DNA of 64,000 bases from Chitinophaga pollutisoli (GCF_038396755.1 NZ_CP149822.1:2666001-2730000); one strand, 5' to 3'; shown: positions 1 to 9,480, counted from the first letter of the stretch. Program-made: numbers and translations. Notes: a model not told the origin generated them from the sequence alone.

Positions 1-470
1 GAGGTGATTTCGTTGTAGGTGGGGAGATACAGCATGTATTGCCGCAGCTGCCCGTCCATATTGCTGATCAGCGTATTGGCGTTCACCGTGTCTTTATCGC
101 CGGGGCGGCCGACGCCTACCCATTGCCATTTGCCGTTGTTCCAGGCGTAGAGATCCAGCCCGCTATGGCAGATCGGCGGAATGTTGGCGTGATAGAGCCC
201 CCTGCGGAGGGTCCATTTCGCACTGATATACGTACTGTTCGTCTCAAAAAGCACCGCGATGCCTGAGCTATGCTTCGAAAGATTCTTCACCGCAGGCGTC
301 AGCGCCCGGTCCTGCGTGGAATCCAGCCGCTGGTAAACGGGGCTGGTGGGCAGGCCTTTGCCTACGATCTGGAATTGGCGCGCGTCGGTATAACGGGCAT
401 TGTCCTGGCCTAAGGCCACGGTCCAGCTGCTTCCTGCCATCAGCAGGGTAAGTATCCAGTTTTTCATCAT
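1..470 (-). CDS. SGNH/GDSL-type hydrolase, N-terminal part (partial)
   Basis: The gene runs off the left edge, so only the first 156 or so codons are visible. The protein begins MMKNW and has a hydrophobic signal peptide ending near ALGQ, so it is probably exported. The visible part ends in a domain with the pieces SGLDLYAW, GKWQWVGVGRP and YMLYLPTYNE. This matches the beta-sandwich GxDLY domain that precedes the catalytic SGNH hydrolase domain in Bacteroidota esterases. The catalytic domain lies outside the window, so substrate cannot be judged. Two ATGs are adjacent (470 and 467); either could be used. It is separated from the efflux operon by a terminator, so it is a separate transcription unit. 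Confidence 0.75.
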   Translation of the reverse strand, partial: MMKNWILTLLMAGSSWTVALGQDNARYTDARQFQIVGKGLPTSPVYQRLDSTQDRALTPAVKNLSKHSSGIAVLFETNSTYISAKWTLRRGLYHANIPPICHSGLDLYAWNNGKWQWVGVGRPGDKDTVNANTLISNMDGQLRQYMLYLPTYNEIT

Positions 471-515
471 TTCGAAAAATAAGAAGAAGCGCGCAGGAGT
501 GGAAGCTCCGGGCAT

Positions 516-546
516 AAAAAAAACCGTCCCGAAGAATCGGGACGGT
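516..546 (-). terminator. Rho-independent terminator of the RND efflux operon
   Basis: A perfect 10-bp stem (523-532 with 537-546) with loop AGAA is followed, on the minus strand, by a run of eight T. It lies about 50 bp past the stop of the RND permease gene. Confidence 0.85.
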
Positions 547-596
547 ACTAGTTAACCTACAACTGTTACACTGTTTGCTCTGATAAAAACAGTTTC

Positions 597-3500
597 TTAA
601 TTCATCGACACCCTGTCCGGATGCTTCGCGTGTTCGTCATGCGGCGCGTCTTCGGGGTGGTTGAAGAAATGATATGGGCGCGGTGAAACATAGTTCGGGT
701 CGTGCAGTTTTCTCACGGTGTCCTTTTTCATGAACAGTTTGAGGATGAGCACGAGGAAGGGAACATATTTCAGTCCGCGGGGGAGGTTGTAAAGGTCGAG
801 CACGTCGATGCAGCGCTTGTTCATCGCATACATCACGGGCACCAGGATCAGCGTCAGGAAGGTGGCGAAGATCAGGCCGAACACCATCGTCCAGGCGAGC
901 GGGCCCCAGAAGGCCACGTTGTCGCCACCGAAGAACAGGTGCGGATTGAATTCGTCGAACAGTTTCCAGAAGTCGATATTCAGGCCCACCGCCAGCGGAA
1001 CGAGGCCGAGGATGGCTGCGATAGCGGTGAGGATTACCGGCGTCATACGGGTGCGGCCGCCTTCCACCACGGCTTCGTTGTACGGCACGTTCTGCTGCAC
1101 CAGCAAGTCGGTGAATTCCACGAGTACGATACCGTTCCTGGCCACGATCCCCGCGAGGGCCATGATACCCACGCCGGTCATTACGATGGAGATGTCCATC
1201 CCGAAGATGGCGAAGCCAAGGAACACGCCGATAATGGAGAAGAGGATCTCCAGGAAAATGACGAGGGCGCGGCCAACGGAGTTAAACTGCGTTACCATGA
1301 TGAGGAAGATGAGGCCAACCGCTCCTACCATGGCCAGCAGGAGGAAGTTCATCGTTTCGGCCTGGTCTTCCTGTTCACCTGTCATTTTCACGGTGATGCC
1401 GTCGGGCGGATTGAAGTCTGAAACGGCGCTGGTGATTTCGGCCACCACTTCGTTCGCGTTGTAACCTGTCAGTACGTTGGAATACAACGTTACCACCCGT
1501 TTTTCGTCTTTATGCTTGATACCTGCGTAGGTATTGCTGTAACGGATATCAGCCACCGCGCTCAGGGGCACCTGGCGGATCTGGCCGCCCATGTTCATAT
1601 CCCGGTAGGTCAGGTTCAGGTTCATGAGCGTATTGATATTGTTGCGCTGGTCTTCCTTCAGGCGAACGGTAATATCATATTCATCGTCCGGATCGCGGAA
1701 TTTGGAGGCTTCCACGCCGGCGAGCGCGATGCGCAATGCCGTACCGATCTGACCGGTGGAAATGCCTTCCCGGTTGGCGCGCTCCCGGTCGATATTCACG
1801 ACGATCTCGGGCTTGTTGCTCTGGAAATCGCTTTTCAGCTCTTCCACGCCACCGATCTGCAGGCTGTCGAGGTAACGTTTCAATTTCTCGGAAGTCATCG
1901 CCAGCTGTTCGAATTCATCGCCGGAGATTTCGATGTTGATGGGTTTGCCCGTGGGAGGGCCGCCCTGTTCCTGTTCCACGGTAATATCCGCGCCGGGAAT
2001 GCCTTTCACGGCTTCGCGCACTTTATCGAGGTATTCGAGGGTGGATTGGCCGTTACGTTTGGAGAACTCCACGAAAGCGACGGTCACCTTGCCTTTGTGG
2101 GGATAGTTGCCCTGGTCCATTTGCGAGGGATCGGTTGCGCCGATGGCCACGTTGGAGATGATGGATTTCACGAGCGGGTTATTCTTGCCCACCACTTTCG
2201 TGATGCGCTGCTCGATGATATTGGTGATCGAATCCGTCGTTACCTGGTCGGTACCGTTCGGCAGTTCGAGATATGCGTAGATGAAGTTGGGATCGGCGGT
2301 CGGGAAGAATACGACTTTCGGGCTGCGGATACCGGTGATCACAATGCTGAACACGAGGAGGCCGAAGGTGCCTACGAGCGCCCATACCGGTCTCCAGCCC
2401 ACCAGGAACCACTCCAGGATGCTGCGGTAACGGTTTTGCACGCGCGGCCAGATGTTGGATTGGAATTTCCGCGCCACACCGCCGAGCCAGAATCGCTCGA
2501 TGGTGATGAGCAGCCATATGAACACGACCAGGTTCCCCGCGCCCATGCTTCCGCCGTAACCGATCAGCGCCGCCACGGCGAACACGATGGTCAGGATGGT
2601 ATACTTGCGGTTCCAGGTCGGTTTGGGATGATCTTCGCCTTCGTGACGATCCATGAAGTCCACCGCGAACACGGGGTTGATGATATACGCCACGAACAGC
2701 GACGCCAGCAGGGTCACGATCAGCGTCATCGGCAGGAAGTACATGAATTTACCGATGATCCCGGGCCAGAACAGCAGCGGGAAGAACGGTGCGAGTACGG
2801 TCATCGTTCCGGAGAATACCGGCAAAAACACCTCGCCCGCCGCGATCTTGGCGGCTTTGACGATGCCCAGGTCTTTCCGTTCGTAGAAAATCCGGTGCAC
2901 GTTCTCGATCACCACGATGGCATCATCCACCACGATCCCCAACGCCAGCAGGAAGGAGAACAGCACCATCATGTTGAGGGTGAAGCCCAGGGCCGGCATG
3001 AAAAGGAATGCGATGAACATGGAGATGGGCACGGAAGCGGCCACGAACAAGGCGTTCACGGCGCCCATAAAGAACATCAGCACCACGGTTACGAGGATGA
3101 AGCCGATGATGATGGTATTGATGAGGTCGTGCAGGGTGATGCGGGTGGCATCGCTCTGGTCGGCCGTAATGGTCACTTCGAGGCCCTTGGGCAGGAGGTT
3201 CGCTTTCGCATCTTCCACCAACGCCATGATTTTATCGGAGGCGTTGATGAGGTTTTCGCCGCTGCGCTTGATGACGTTAAGGGTAACTACCGACTTGCCG
3301 TCGAGGCGGGCATAACTTTCCTGTTCCTTATGCGAGTCCACCACTTCGGCGATATCGCGGAGGTATACCACCGCGCCGGAAGCGCCGCGCACCACGATGT
3401 CGCGGATCAGGTTGGGATCTTTATATTCCCCTTTCACCGCGAGGGAACGCTTCATACCGTCGACACGCACGAGACCACCGGAGATGGTCCTGTTTTCATT

Positions 3501-4142
3501 TGCCACGGCCATCATCACGTCATCGAAACTGATTTTGGCCGCGTCCATTTTGTATTTATCGAGGTTGATCTGGATTTCACGCTCCAGGGCGCCCACGATG
3601 TCTACACGGGTAATCTCGGTCAGGCTTTCAATGCGGTCCTGCATTTCGTCGGCATACTTTTTCAGGGTTTGCAGATCGAAGTCGCCGGACATGTTCACGT
3701 TCATGATGGGCACTTCCGAGATCTCCATTTTGGTGATCATGGGATCTTCGGTAAGGTTGTTGGGAAGGTCCTTCTTGGCCGCATCCACTTTTTCCCTCAC
3801 CTGGATCCCCGCTTCGAGCAGGTCTTCTTCGGGTTTGAATTCGATGATGATGGCGGAGAAGTCCTGGATGGAGGTGCTCGTGATCTTCCGCACGCCCGAG
3901 ATGGATTTCAGTTTTTTCTCGATGGGCTTGGTCACGAGGGTTTCCATATCTTCCGGCGATGTGCCGGCGTTGATGGTGGAAATATAATATTGCGGGAAAA
4001 CTACCTCGGGAAACTGCTCCTTGGGAAGATTCTGATAAGTGATGATACCGGCAATGGCGATGATCAGGGTGACCACATAAATGCTCACCTTATTGTCGAT
4101 CGCCCAACTGGTCGGCCGGAATTCTTTTTCTAAGTCCTTCAT
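597..4142 (-). CDS. RND efflux transporter, inner-membrane permease subunit
   Basis: A proton-driven inner-membrane pump of the resistance-nodulation-division (AcrB/HAE) superfamily, 1181 aa against a usual 1020-1100. The first membrane segment is at residues 18-36, followed by the periplasmic porter region and a multi-pass block from about 340. The conserved aspartate pair of TM4 is visible in GIVVDDAIVVIENV (D406, D407), expected to carry protons. The second half repeats the layout (GIMALAGIVARNGIVLVEF), with an extra soluble tail rich in Pro, His and Asp. It is last in the TetR-TolC-adaptor-permease operon, 26 bp after the adaptor. Substrate cannot be told from sequence; solvents, dyes or drugs are typical for TetR-linked pumps. 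Confidence 0.95.
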   Translation of the reverse strand: MKDLEKEFRPTSWAIDNKVSIYVVTLIIAIAGIITYQNLPKEQFPEVVFPQYYISTINAGTSPEDMETLVTKPIEKKLKSISGVRKITSTSIQDFSAIIIEFKPEEDLLEAGIQVREKVDAAKKDLPNNLTEDPMITKMEISEVPIMNVNMSGDFDLQTLKKYADEMQDRIESLTEITRVDIVGALEREIQINLDKYKMDAAKISFDDVMMAVANENRTISGGLVRVDGMKRSLAVKGEYKDPNLIRDIVVRGASGAVVYLRDIAEVVDSHKEQESYARLDGKSVVTLNVIKRSGENLINASDKIMALVEDAKANLLPKGLEVTITADQSDATRITLHDLINTIIIGFILVTVVLMFFMGAVNALFVAASVPISMFIAFLFMPALGFTLNMMVLFSFLLALGIVVDDAIVVIENVHRIFYERKDLGIVKAAKIAAGEVFLPVFSGTMTVLAPFFPLLFWPGIIGKFMYFLPMTLIVTLLASLFVAYIINPVFAVDFMDRHEGEDHPKPTWNRKYTILTIVFAVAALIGYGGSMGAGNLVVFIWLLITIERFWLGGVARKFQSNIWPRVQNRYRSILEWFLVGWRPVWALVGTFGLLVFSIVITGIRSPKVVFFPTADPNFIYAYLELPNGTDQVTTDSITNIIEQRITKVVGKNNPLVKSIISNVAIGATDPSQMDQGNYPHKGKVTVAFVEFSKRNGQSTLEYLDKVREAVKGIPGADITVEQEQGGPPTGKPINIEISGDEFEQLAMTSEKLKRYLDSLQIGGVEELKSDFQSNKPEIVVNIDRERANREGISTGQIGTALRIALAGVEASKFRDPDDEYDITVRLKEDQRNNINTLMNLNLTYRDMNMGGQIRQVPLSAVADIRYSNTYAGIKHKDEKRVVTLYSNVLTGYNANEVVAEITSAVSDFNPPDGITVKMTGEQEDQAETMNFLLLAMVGAVGLIFLIMVTQFNSVGRALVIFLEILFSIIGVFLGFAIFGMDISIVMTGVGIMALAGIVARNGIVLVEFTDLLVQQNVPYNEAVVEGGRTRMTPVILTAIAAILGLVPLAVGLNIDFWKLFDEFNPHLFFGGDNVAFWGPLAWTMVFGLIFATFLTLILVPVMYAMNKRCIDVLDLYNLPRGLKYVPFLVLILKLFMKKDTVRKLHDPNYVSPRPYHFFNHPEDAPHDEHAKHPDRVSMN

Positions 4143-4168
4143 CGGTTAATTTTTTAAAGATTGGCCGG

Positions 4169-5278
4169 TTACAGCTTGATAAAGTCGTTGTCGTTCAGGC
4201 CCTGGAAGCCGGTGGTGATGATCCTTTCGCCGGGATTGAGGCCGGATTTGACTTCGGCTTTATCGTTATAGGTACGGCCCAGTTCGATGTGGGAGCGTAC
4301 GGCCTGCAGTTTGTCGCCGGCGCCTTTCACCGTCATCACATAAGGTTTGCCCAGGGAATACTGGATCACGTTCACGGGGATCACCACAACGTCTTTGGCG
4401 CGGTAATCCACGATGCGGAGCAGCGCGATCATATTGGGATGCAGGTCTTTATCGCCGGTAACCGGGATTTCCACGCGGATCGTTCGGCTGAGGGGATCGA
4501 TTACGCGGGAGGCAAAACCGATTTTGGTGCGGAATGTTTTCTGGATATCCGGAAGTGTTACTTCCACTTCGTCTCCGGTCGATACTTTCCCGGCAAACGA
4601 TTCGGCCACGTTGGCCACCACGCGGAGGTCCTTGCTGTTTACCACGCGGAAGGCCGGCGTCCCGGGCGAAGCGGCGCCGCCGATCTTGGCGATCACTGCG
4701 TCTACCGTGCCGTTGATCGGGGAAATGATGCGGGTGAGGTTGATCTGCTCTTTCATGGCCGCGATGTTTTTTTCCAGCGTTTCTTTCTGGGATTTAGCGG
4801 TCAGGTATTGCACTTCGGAACCGATTTTCTGGTTCCAGAGATTTGCTTGCTTGTTGAAAAGCGCGGTGGCCAGGTCGAGCTGTGTTTGCAGCTGGGCGAG
4901 GTTGGCGCGCATCACCTGGTCGTCGACCTGCGCGAGCGTCTGGCCTTTGCTGACAGCCTGGCCTTCGCGCACCAGGATGGCTTTGATGATGCCGGGCGAC
5001 TGGGCGGACACGTCCACGTTTTCGCGGGCGTCTACGTTACCTTGCAGGTCGATAAAGTGTTCGAAGGTGCTGGTTTGCACGTCGGCGATAGTCACATTCT
5101 TCGTCTTTACGGCGGTGGAATCACCGGCTTTCAGTTCTTTCTCCAGGGTTTTGATTTCGGCGTCCAGTTTGGATTTCTCCTGTTTGAGACGGGCGAGTTT
5201 ATCGGCTTTCTTTTCTTCTCCGCCGCCGCAGGCAATCATCAGGGAGATCAGCGGAAGAACGAAATATCTTTTATTCAT
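4169..5278 (-). CDS. RND efflux periplasmic adaptor (membrane fusion protein), lipoprotein
   Basis: The adaptor joins the RND permease to the outer-membrane channel. It starts MNKRYF and has a lipoprotein signal with lipobox IAC followed by GGG, so it should be lipid-anchored. A coiled coil rich in Lys and Glu follows (about residues 25-55). Then come the lipoyl half-motifs (GIIKAILVREGQAVSKGQTLAQVDD and, after the alpha-hairpin, ISPINGTVDAVIAKIGGAASPG) and beta-barrel domains. Length (369 aa) is normal. It sits 33 bp after the TolC gene and 26 bp before the permease, so it is co-transcribed with both. Confidence 0.94.
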   Translation of the reverse strand: MNKRYFVLPLISLMIACGGGEEKKADKLARLKQEKSKLDAEIKTLEKELKAGDSTAVKTKNVTIADVQTSTFEHFIDLQGNVDARENVDVSAQSPGIIKAILVREGQAVSKGQTLAQVDDQVMRANLAQLQTQLDLATALFNKQANLWNQKIGSEVQYLTAKSQKETLEKNIAAMKEQINLTRIISPINGTVDAVIAKIGGAASPGTPAFRVVNSKDLRVVANVAESFAGKVSTGDEVEVTLPDIQKTFRTKIGFASRVIDPLSRTIRVEIPVTGDKDLHPNMIALLRIVDYRAKDVVVIPVNVIQYSLGKPYVMTVKGAGDKLQAVRSHIELGRTYNDKAEVKSGLNPGERIITTGFQGLNDNDFIKL

Positions 5279-5311
5279 TGGAAGGTAATTTATAGCTGAA
5301 AAGGTTGAAGG

Positions 5312-6676
5312 TTACAGTTTTCCGTATGCTTTGAGATAATCTACGCGGGCAACGATCACGTTGAACAGCGCGGTGAAGTAGTTGTTCTGGGCCATGAGGA
5401 GGGCGGTTTCCGCATTGATGACTTCTACGCTGGACCCCACGCCTTCGCGGTATTTGATCATGGTCGTTTTCCATACTTCTTCAGCCAGCCCGATATTCTC
5501 TTCCTCATTTTCCAGGGTGGAAATGTTGTTGCGGAGCGTGGTGGCGGAATTGACTTGTTCCAGGTCTATCGCTCCGCGGAGTTGTTCCATGTCAATGTCG
5601 GCCTGTCTCACCTTGATCAGGGCCTGGTCTACTTTCCGGAGGCGCTGGAAGCCGGTGAAGATGGGCACTTTCAGGTTGAGGCCGTAGGAAACGTAACCGT
5701 ACCAGCTTTGGGAAGAGAAGTAGTCAAATTTGCCCGTTGCGCGGGAGGCGCCGCCCTGCCCGAAGAGGTAGAGCGAAGGCAATCCCTGGAGGCGGTACCT
5801 TTTCAGATCGTATTCCAACGCCTGACGTTGGGTTTCGAGGAGCTGGTATTCGATACGGTTCTGATAGGTAAATGCGTCCTGCTCCTGGATATCCGCTTTC
5901 AGGGCGTTATTCCCCAGCGTATCGGTTAAAATCAGGGGTTGCTTGACGGGCATGCCGATCTGGAACTTGAGGGCTGCGATCCCGGTTTCGCGCACTTGTT
6001 TCAGACGGGTGAGCTGTGATTCGAGGTTGTTTACCTGTACCACCAGGCGGTCGACGTCGAGTTTCTCGACGAGGCCGTTTTTATATATCTCGCGGGTTTC
6101 GGCAAGCATGGTGTTCAGGCGCACGCGGTTGGAATCGAGGATGCCGAGCGCCTTATCGGCGGCCAGTACGTTGAAATAGGCTTTATACACCGCGGCTTTA
6201 ATTTCCACTTCGGACCTTTCCACGCCTTTGCGGGCGAGGTCTTCCAGGGTTTTACGGGCCTGGAGCGCAACGAGCACGCTGGGATCGAAGAGCGTCTGGT
6301 TCACATCCACCTGCCCCAGGGCATTGTAGGCCAGTCCGAATGCAATGGGGACCGTTGTGCCTTTGGGGGCGCTGGGGTCGAAGTTGCTGATGTCGACCAG
6401 TTGTTTCTGGATGATGGGGTTGTGCTGGAACAGTCCGGTTGCGCTGACCTGCGGGAGGGCCAGGCCGCTCACTTCGCGGTTCACGGCCAGCTGGTTCAGC
6501 TCGTCCAGCTTTGCATTACGGATGTCGTACTGATGGGTAAGCGCATAAGATATGGCGTCCTGCGCGGAAAACCGCAGCGGTTCCGACGAAACGGCCGGTT
6601 GCTGCTGTGCGTGGGCGCAGGTGAGGGCATGCAACATCGTGCCCGCGAGAGCAACGAGTTTCCATTTAAAGTGCAT
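5312..6676 (-). CDS. TolC-family outer-membrane efflux protein
   Basis: This is the outer-membrane channel of the tripartite pump, 454 aa. It has a cleavable signal peptide ending near CAHAQ and two repeats of long alpha-helical segments with the usual TolC sequence character (ALTHQYDIRNAKLDEL near the start, EGVGSSVEVINAETALLMAQ near the end). It lies 14 bp downstream of the TetR gene and 33 bp before the adaptor gene, so the order is TetR - channel - adaptor - permease. No unusual residues were noted. Confidence 0.93.
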   Translation of the reverse strand: MHFKWKLVALAGTMLHALTCAHAQQQPAVSSEPLRFSAQDAISYALTHQYDIRNAKLDELNQLAVNREVSGLALPQVSATGLFQHNPIIQKQLVDISNFDPSAPKGTTVPIAFGLAYNALGQVDVNQTLFDPSVLVALQARKTLEDLARKGVERSEVEIKAAVYKAYFNVLAADKALGILDSNRVRLNTMLAETREIYKNGLVEKLDVDRLVVQVNNLESQLTRLKQVRETGIAALKFQIGMPVKQPLILTDTLGNNALKADIQEQDAFTYQNRIEYQLLETQRQALEYDLKRYRLQGLPSLYLFGQGGASRATGKFDYFSSQSWYGYVSYGLNLKVPIFTGFQRLRKVDQALIKVRQADIDMEQLRGAIDLEQVNSATTLRNNISTLENEEENIGLAEEVWKTTMIKYREGVGSSVEVINAETALLMAQNNYFTALFNVIVARVDYLKAYGKL

Positions 6677-6690
6677 AGATCATTGATTTA

Positions 6691-7302
6691 TTACTGGTTA
6701 TCTTTTGTTTTGTACTGTTCGATCTGCTTGTACCCTTTCAGGGTGGCTACGCCATAAAGGAAATGTTCCAGCAGCACGCGTTGCACCTTCGTCATATCAT
6801 AACCATTCATGGGGAATAATTCCGGCTGGAAGCAAAACAGCGAGGAAGCGGCGCGGAAAGCACTTAGAATCTCCACATCGAGGTCGGGCCGGTACAATCC
6901 TTCCCGGATGCCCCTTTCCAGGTTTTCGCGGATGGTGCTGACCATAAAAACGTTCTTATGCTGTTCGAACAGCTGGAACGCTTTGGAATGGAATTTCTGG
7001 AGGTCCATCATCACAACCGGGTTCATGTTCCGGAATTTGTCTTCCAGCATCTTAATGACCAGGAACAATTCCCCGATGGCGTCGGCGCTGTCGTTCCGGC
7101 TGGCGATGCACTGCTCTTCGATGAGGGCGAGGTGGCGGCTCATAACGTTGAGCACCAGGTCGCTCTTGTCGGCGAAGTGGGCGTACAGCGTTTTTTTGGA
7201 GATGCCCATGCGGTTGGCGATATCGTCCATGGTGATGGAACGGGTGCCGTATTGCCGGAACATGTTGAACGCCGTGTCCAGGATTCGTTCTTGAACTTCC
7301 AT
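6691..7302 (-). CDS. TetR/AcrR-family transcriptional repressor of the efflux operon
   Basis: A 203-aa DNA-binding repressor. The N-terminal helix-turn-helix is clear: RILDTAFNMFRQYGTRSITM, then DIANRMGISKKTLYAHFADK (residues about 6-46), the classic TetR recognition layout. The C-terminal part is the variable ligand-binding domain, so the inducer cannot be predicted. It is the first gene of the efflux operon, and its promoter holds a 9+9 bp inverted repeat (7348-7379). I infer that it represses itself and the whole pump operon, with relief by a pump substrate. Confidence 0.94.
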   Translation of the reverse strand: MEVQERILDTAFNMFRQYGTRSITMDDIANRMGISKKTLYAHFADKSDLVLNVMSRHLALIEEQCIASRNDSADAIGELFLVIKMLEDKFRNMNPVVMMDLQKFHSKAFQLFEQHKNVFMVSTIRENLERGIREGLYRPDLDVEILSAFRAASSLFCFQPELFPMNGYDMTKVQRVLLEHFLYGVATLKGYKQIEQYKTKDNQ

Positions 7303-7340
7303 TGATTTTCGATAATAGGGGGCGAAATAATTTACACGGA

Positions 7341-7379
7341 CAAAACTATGGAAACTATTTAAACCGCCAAAGTTTCCAT
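7341..7379 (-). promoter_or_regulatory. Promoter and probable TetR operator of the efflux operon
   Basis: On the minus strand, 7341-7348 reads TAGTTTTG, matching the Bacteroidota -7 motif TAnnTTTG. It lies about 40 bp before the TetR start. A perfect inverted repeat with arms ATGGAAACT (7348-7356) and AGTTTCCAT (7371-7379) abuts this motif. An arm directly next to the -7 element would let a bound repressor block transcription. Confidence 0.7.
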
Positions 7380-7464
7380 CTAATTATTTGCGCATAATAT
7401 GACGAACGCGTTTTATCAAAGGATTTAGCGGCTTTATGGGGGATGGTAAGCGGTGGGAATGGCG

Positions 7465-7472
7465 TAACTTTG
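7465..7472 (+). promoter_or_regulatory. -7 promoter element of the DUF502 gene
   Basis: TAACTTTG fits the Bacteroidota TAnnTTTG motif and lies 18 bp before the ATG at 7491. It falls inside the longer open frame from 7443, which argues for the later start. Confidence 0.6.
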
Positions 7473-7490
7473 CCCTTTCAAACCAGAAAC

Positions 7491-8150
7491 ATGTCTCCAA
7501 AGCTGAAATTCCGGGTGCTGTTGTCGCGCCTGCTGCGCTATTTTTTCCAGGGTTTGCTGATCCTGGCGCCGATCGGCATCACGGCATTTACGCTGTACTG
7601 GGGATTTATTACCATCGATAACCTGTTGCCGCGGGACCTGATCCCGGAGGACCACCCCATGAACTTCCTCCGCTACAAGGGGGTAGGATTCGCCATCGTA
7701 TTGATAATCATAGTATTTGTGGGGTATTTGAGTTCTTCTTTTATTATTGGAAGGTTGATTGATATGTTCGACCATATCCTGGAGCGGACGCCATTTATTA
7801 AGTATATCTATTCGTCGGTGAAGGATGTGTTTGATGCGTTTGTGGGGGAGAAGAAGAAGTTCGACCATCCGGTGCTGGTGAATGTGTACGGGGTGGATGT
7901 GTGGGAGATGGGATTTATCACGCAGGAAGATGTGCGGGCCCTGGGGCTGGAAGGTTACCTGGCGGTGTATGTGCCGCACGCCTATGCGATAACGGGCAAG
8001 GTGTTCATGGTGAAGCGCGAGAAGGTGCGGCCATTGACGAACGTATCTGCCGGCGAGGCGATGAAGTTCGCGGTTTCCGGGGGTGTGACGACCATCACGG
8101 AACTGCCTTCCGCGCCAATTGCACCATCAGAATCGGGCGAATCTCGCTAA
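7491..8150 (+). CDS. DUF502 family membrane protein
   Basis: A 219-aa membrane protein of the DUF502 family, whose function is not established. Two hydrophobic segments are visible: one near residues 18-40 (FFQGLLILAPIGITAFTLYW) and one near 63-80 (VGFAIVLIIIVFVGYLSSSF). A soluble domain follows with the conserved stretches RTPFIKYIYSSVKDVFDAF, VYVPHAYAITGKV and MKFAVSGGVT. The start at 7491 is chosen because the frame upstream of it overlaps the -7 element. The gene stands alone, divergent from the TetR operon. Confidence 0.88.
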   Translation: MSPKLKFRVLLSRLLRYFFQGLLILAPIGITAFTLYWGFITIDNLLPRDLIPEDHPMNFLRYKGVGFAIVLIIIVFVGYLSSSFIIGRLIDMFDHILERTPFIKYIYSSVKDVFDAFVGEKKKFDHPVLVNVYGVDVWEMGFITQEDVRALGLEGYLAVYVPHAYAITGKVFMVKREKVRPLTNVSAGEAMKFAVSGGVTTITELPSAPIAPSESGESR

Positions 8151-8245
8151 ACCGGAGATATTCTCACCGGGAGCGAGAAAGTCTCACCGTAAAAAAGTTC
8201 TTTACATAATGGAGCGGATTACATTGCAGGAAACAAAAACCGACG

Positions 8246-9216
8246 ATGTATTCCAGGATTTTCATTTCGATGTTGCTGGCGGGCTGCCTGGTTTCCGGGA
8301 GCGCGCGGGGCTGGGGTTCTTCGGCCATGAGCGGATCAACCGGCTGGCCGTGTTTTCGTTGCCGCCGGAGATGCTGGTCTTCTTCAAACCGCACCTTTCC
8401 TACCTTGTAAAACACGCCACCACGCCCGATAAGCGGCGATACCTGGTGGCGGACGAGGGGCCCAGGCATTATATCGACCTCGACCGGTACGGGACTCCGC
8501 CTTTTGCGGACTTACCACGCGGCTGGCGGGAGGCGGTGGCGCGGTACGGAGCGGATACGCTGGCAAAGCACGGCGTGCTGCCCTGGCACCTCGAGCGCAT
8601 GCAATACCGGCTCACGGAAGCTTTCCGGCTGGGCAACGGTTTGCAGGCGCTGCGCACGGCGGCGGAGCTGGGGCATTATATAGGAGACGCCTATGTGCCG
8701 TTGCACGCCAGCTCCAACCACAACGGGCAGCAAACGGGGCAGCATGGCATCCATGGGCTGTGGGAGTCGCGCATTCCCGAGCTTTTCGCCGACGACCGGT
8801 ATGATTACTGGACGGGGCGGGCGGCGTACCTCCCGGATTGCAGGGCCTTTTTCTGGAAAACGGTGCTCGAAAGCGCCGAGGCATCCTGGGTGGTGCTGGC
8901 CACGGAAAAGCAGCTGGCACGGGAGTTCCCGGCAGACAGGCGTTATGCCTGGGAGCTGCGCAACGGGAAGCTGGTGCGGCAGTACAGTAAGGCATATGCC
9001 GGAGCGTACCAGGACCGTATGGGCAATATGGTGGAACGCAGGATGCGTGGGGCGATTGCCGCGGTGGCGGCATGCTGGTATACGGCCTGGGCCGATGCGG
9101 GACAGCCGCCTTTGGCGCACCTGGCGGCGCTTACCTTCCCGGAGCTCGAAATGGAAGAAGACCGGAGGGTGGACAGCATAGCCGCCGCCGGGAGGATCAT
9201 GGGCCGGGAACACTGA
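8246..9216 (+). CDS. Zinc-dependent phospholipase C / S1-P1 nuclease-like protein, probable frameshift
   Basis: The main body reads cleanly in one frame to 9216. It has metal-ligand-type motifs FFGHERINR, APRHYIDLD-like DEGPRHYIDLDRYG, GHYIGDAYVPLH and HGIHGLWESR, as in the zinc-dependent phospholipase C family. Relatives of this type start with a signal peptide directly followed by WGFFGH. Here a good signal peptide (MYSRIFISMLLAGCLVSGSA) starts at 8246 but in the neighbouring frame. It ends in RGWG at 8312-8316, exactly where the FFGH frame begins. One extra G in the GGGG run at 8313-8316 would join them. The alternative in-frame start at 8209 gives an N-terminus without any export signal. 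I therefore take 8246 as the real start with a one-base lesion. Substrate is unknown. Confidence 0.75.
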
Positions 9217-9340
9217 AGCCCGCAGCCCGCTGGAAACCATCTGGTTATCGCAACGAAAGCCGCTCCTGACGGAAGCTCCGCCCCGTGCGGGACAGTTAAA
9301 ATATTTGAAGGAAGCGCATACATTTTCTGAAAAGAAAGAT

Positions 9341-9348
9341 TATCTTTG
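9341..9348 (+). promoter_or_regulatory. -7 promoter element of serC
   Basis: TATCTTTG is an exact TAnnTTTG match. Transcription would start near 9355, giving a leader of about 125 nt before the serC ATG. It overlaps the upstream candidate start at 9346, ruling that out. Confidence 0.65.
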
Positions 9349-9480
9349 GTTCTCCATCTGATATTTTTAACCACTCCTACACTAGCCAATCTTCCGGTTC
9401 ATTTACCGAGATTTTTTACCTTTTCCTTCGAAAAACCATATAAAGTGGAACAAGAAAACGTATACAATTTAGACCGCAAC

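Noticed and set aside
1512..4133. A very long plus-strand open frame opposite the RND permease
   Set aside because: It has His/Asp/Gly-rich composition of an antisense shadow, no signal, no domain, and the minus-strand gene has clear family motifs.
8119..8208. An earlier start of the phospholipase-like gene at 8119
   Set aside because: It overlaps the DUF502 gene and has no family-like N-terminus.
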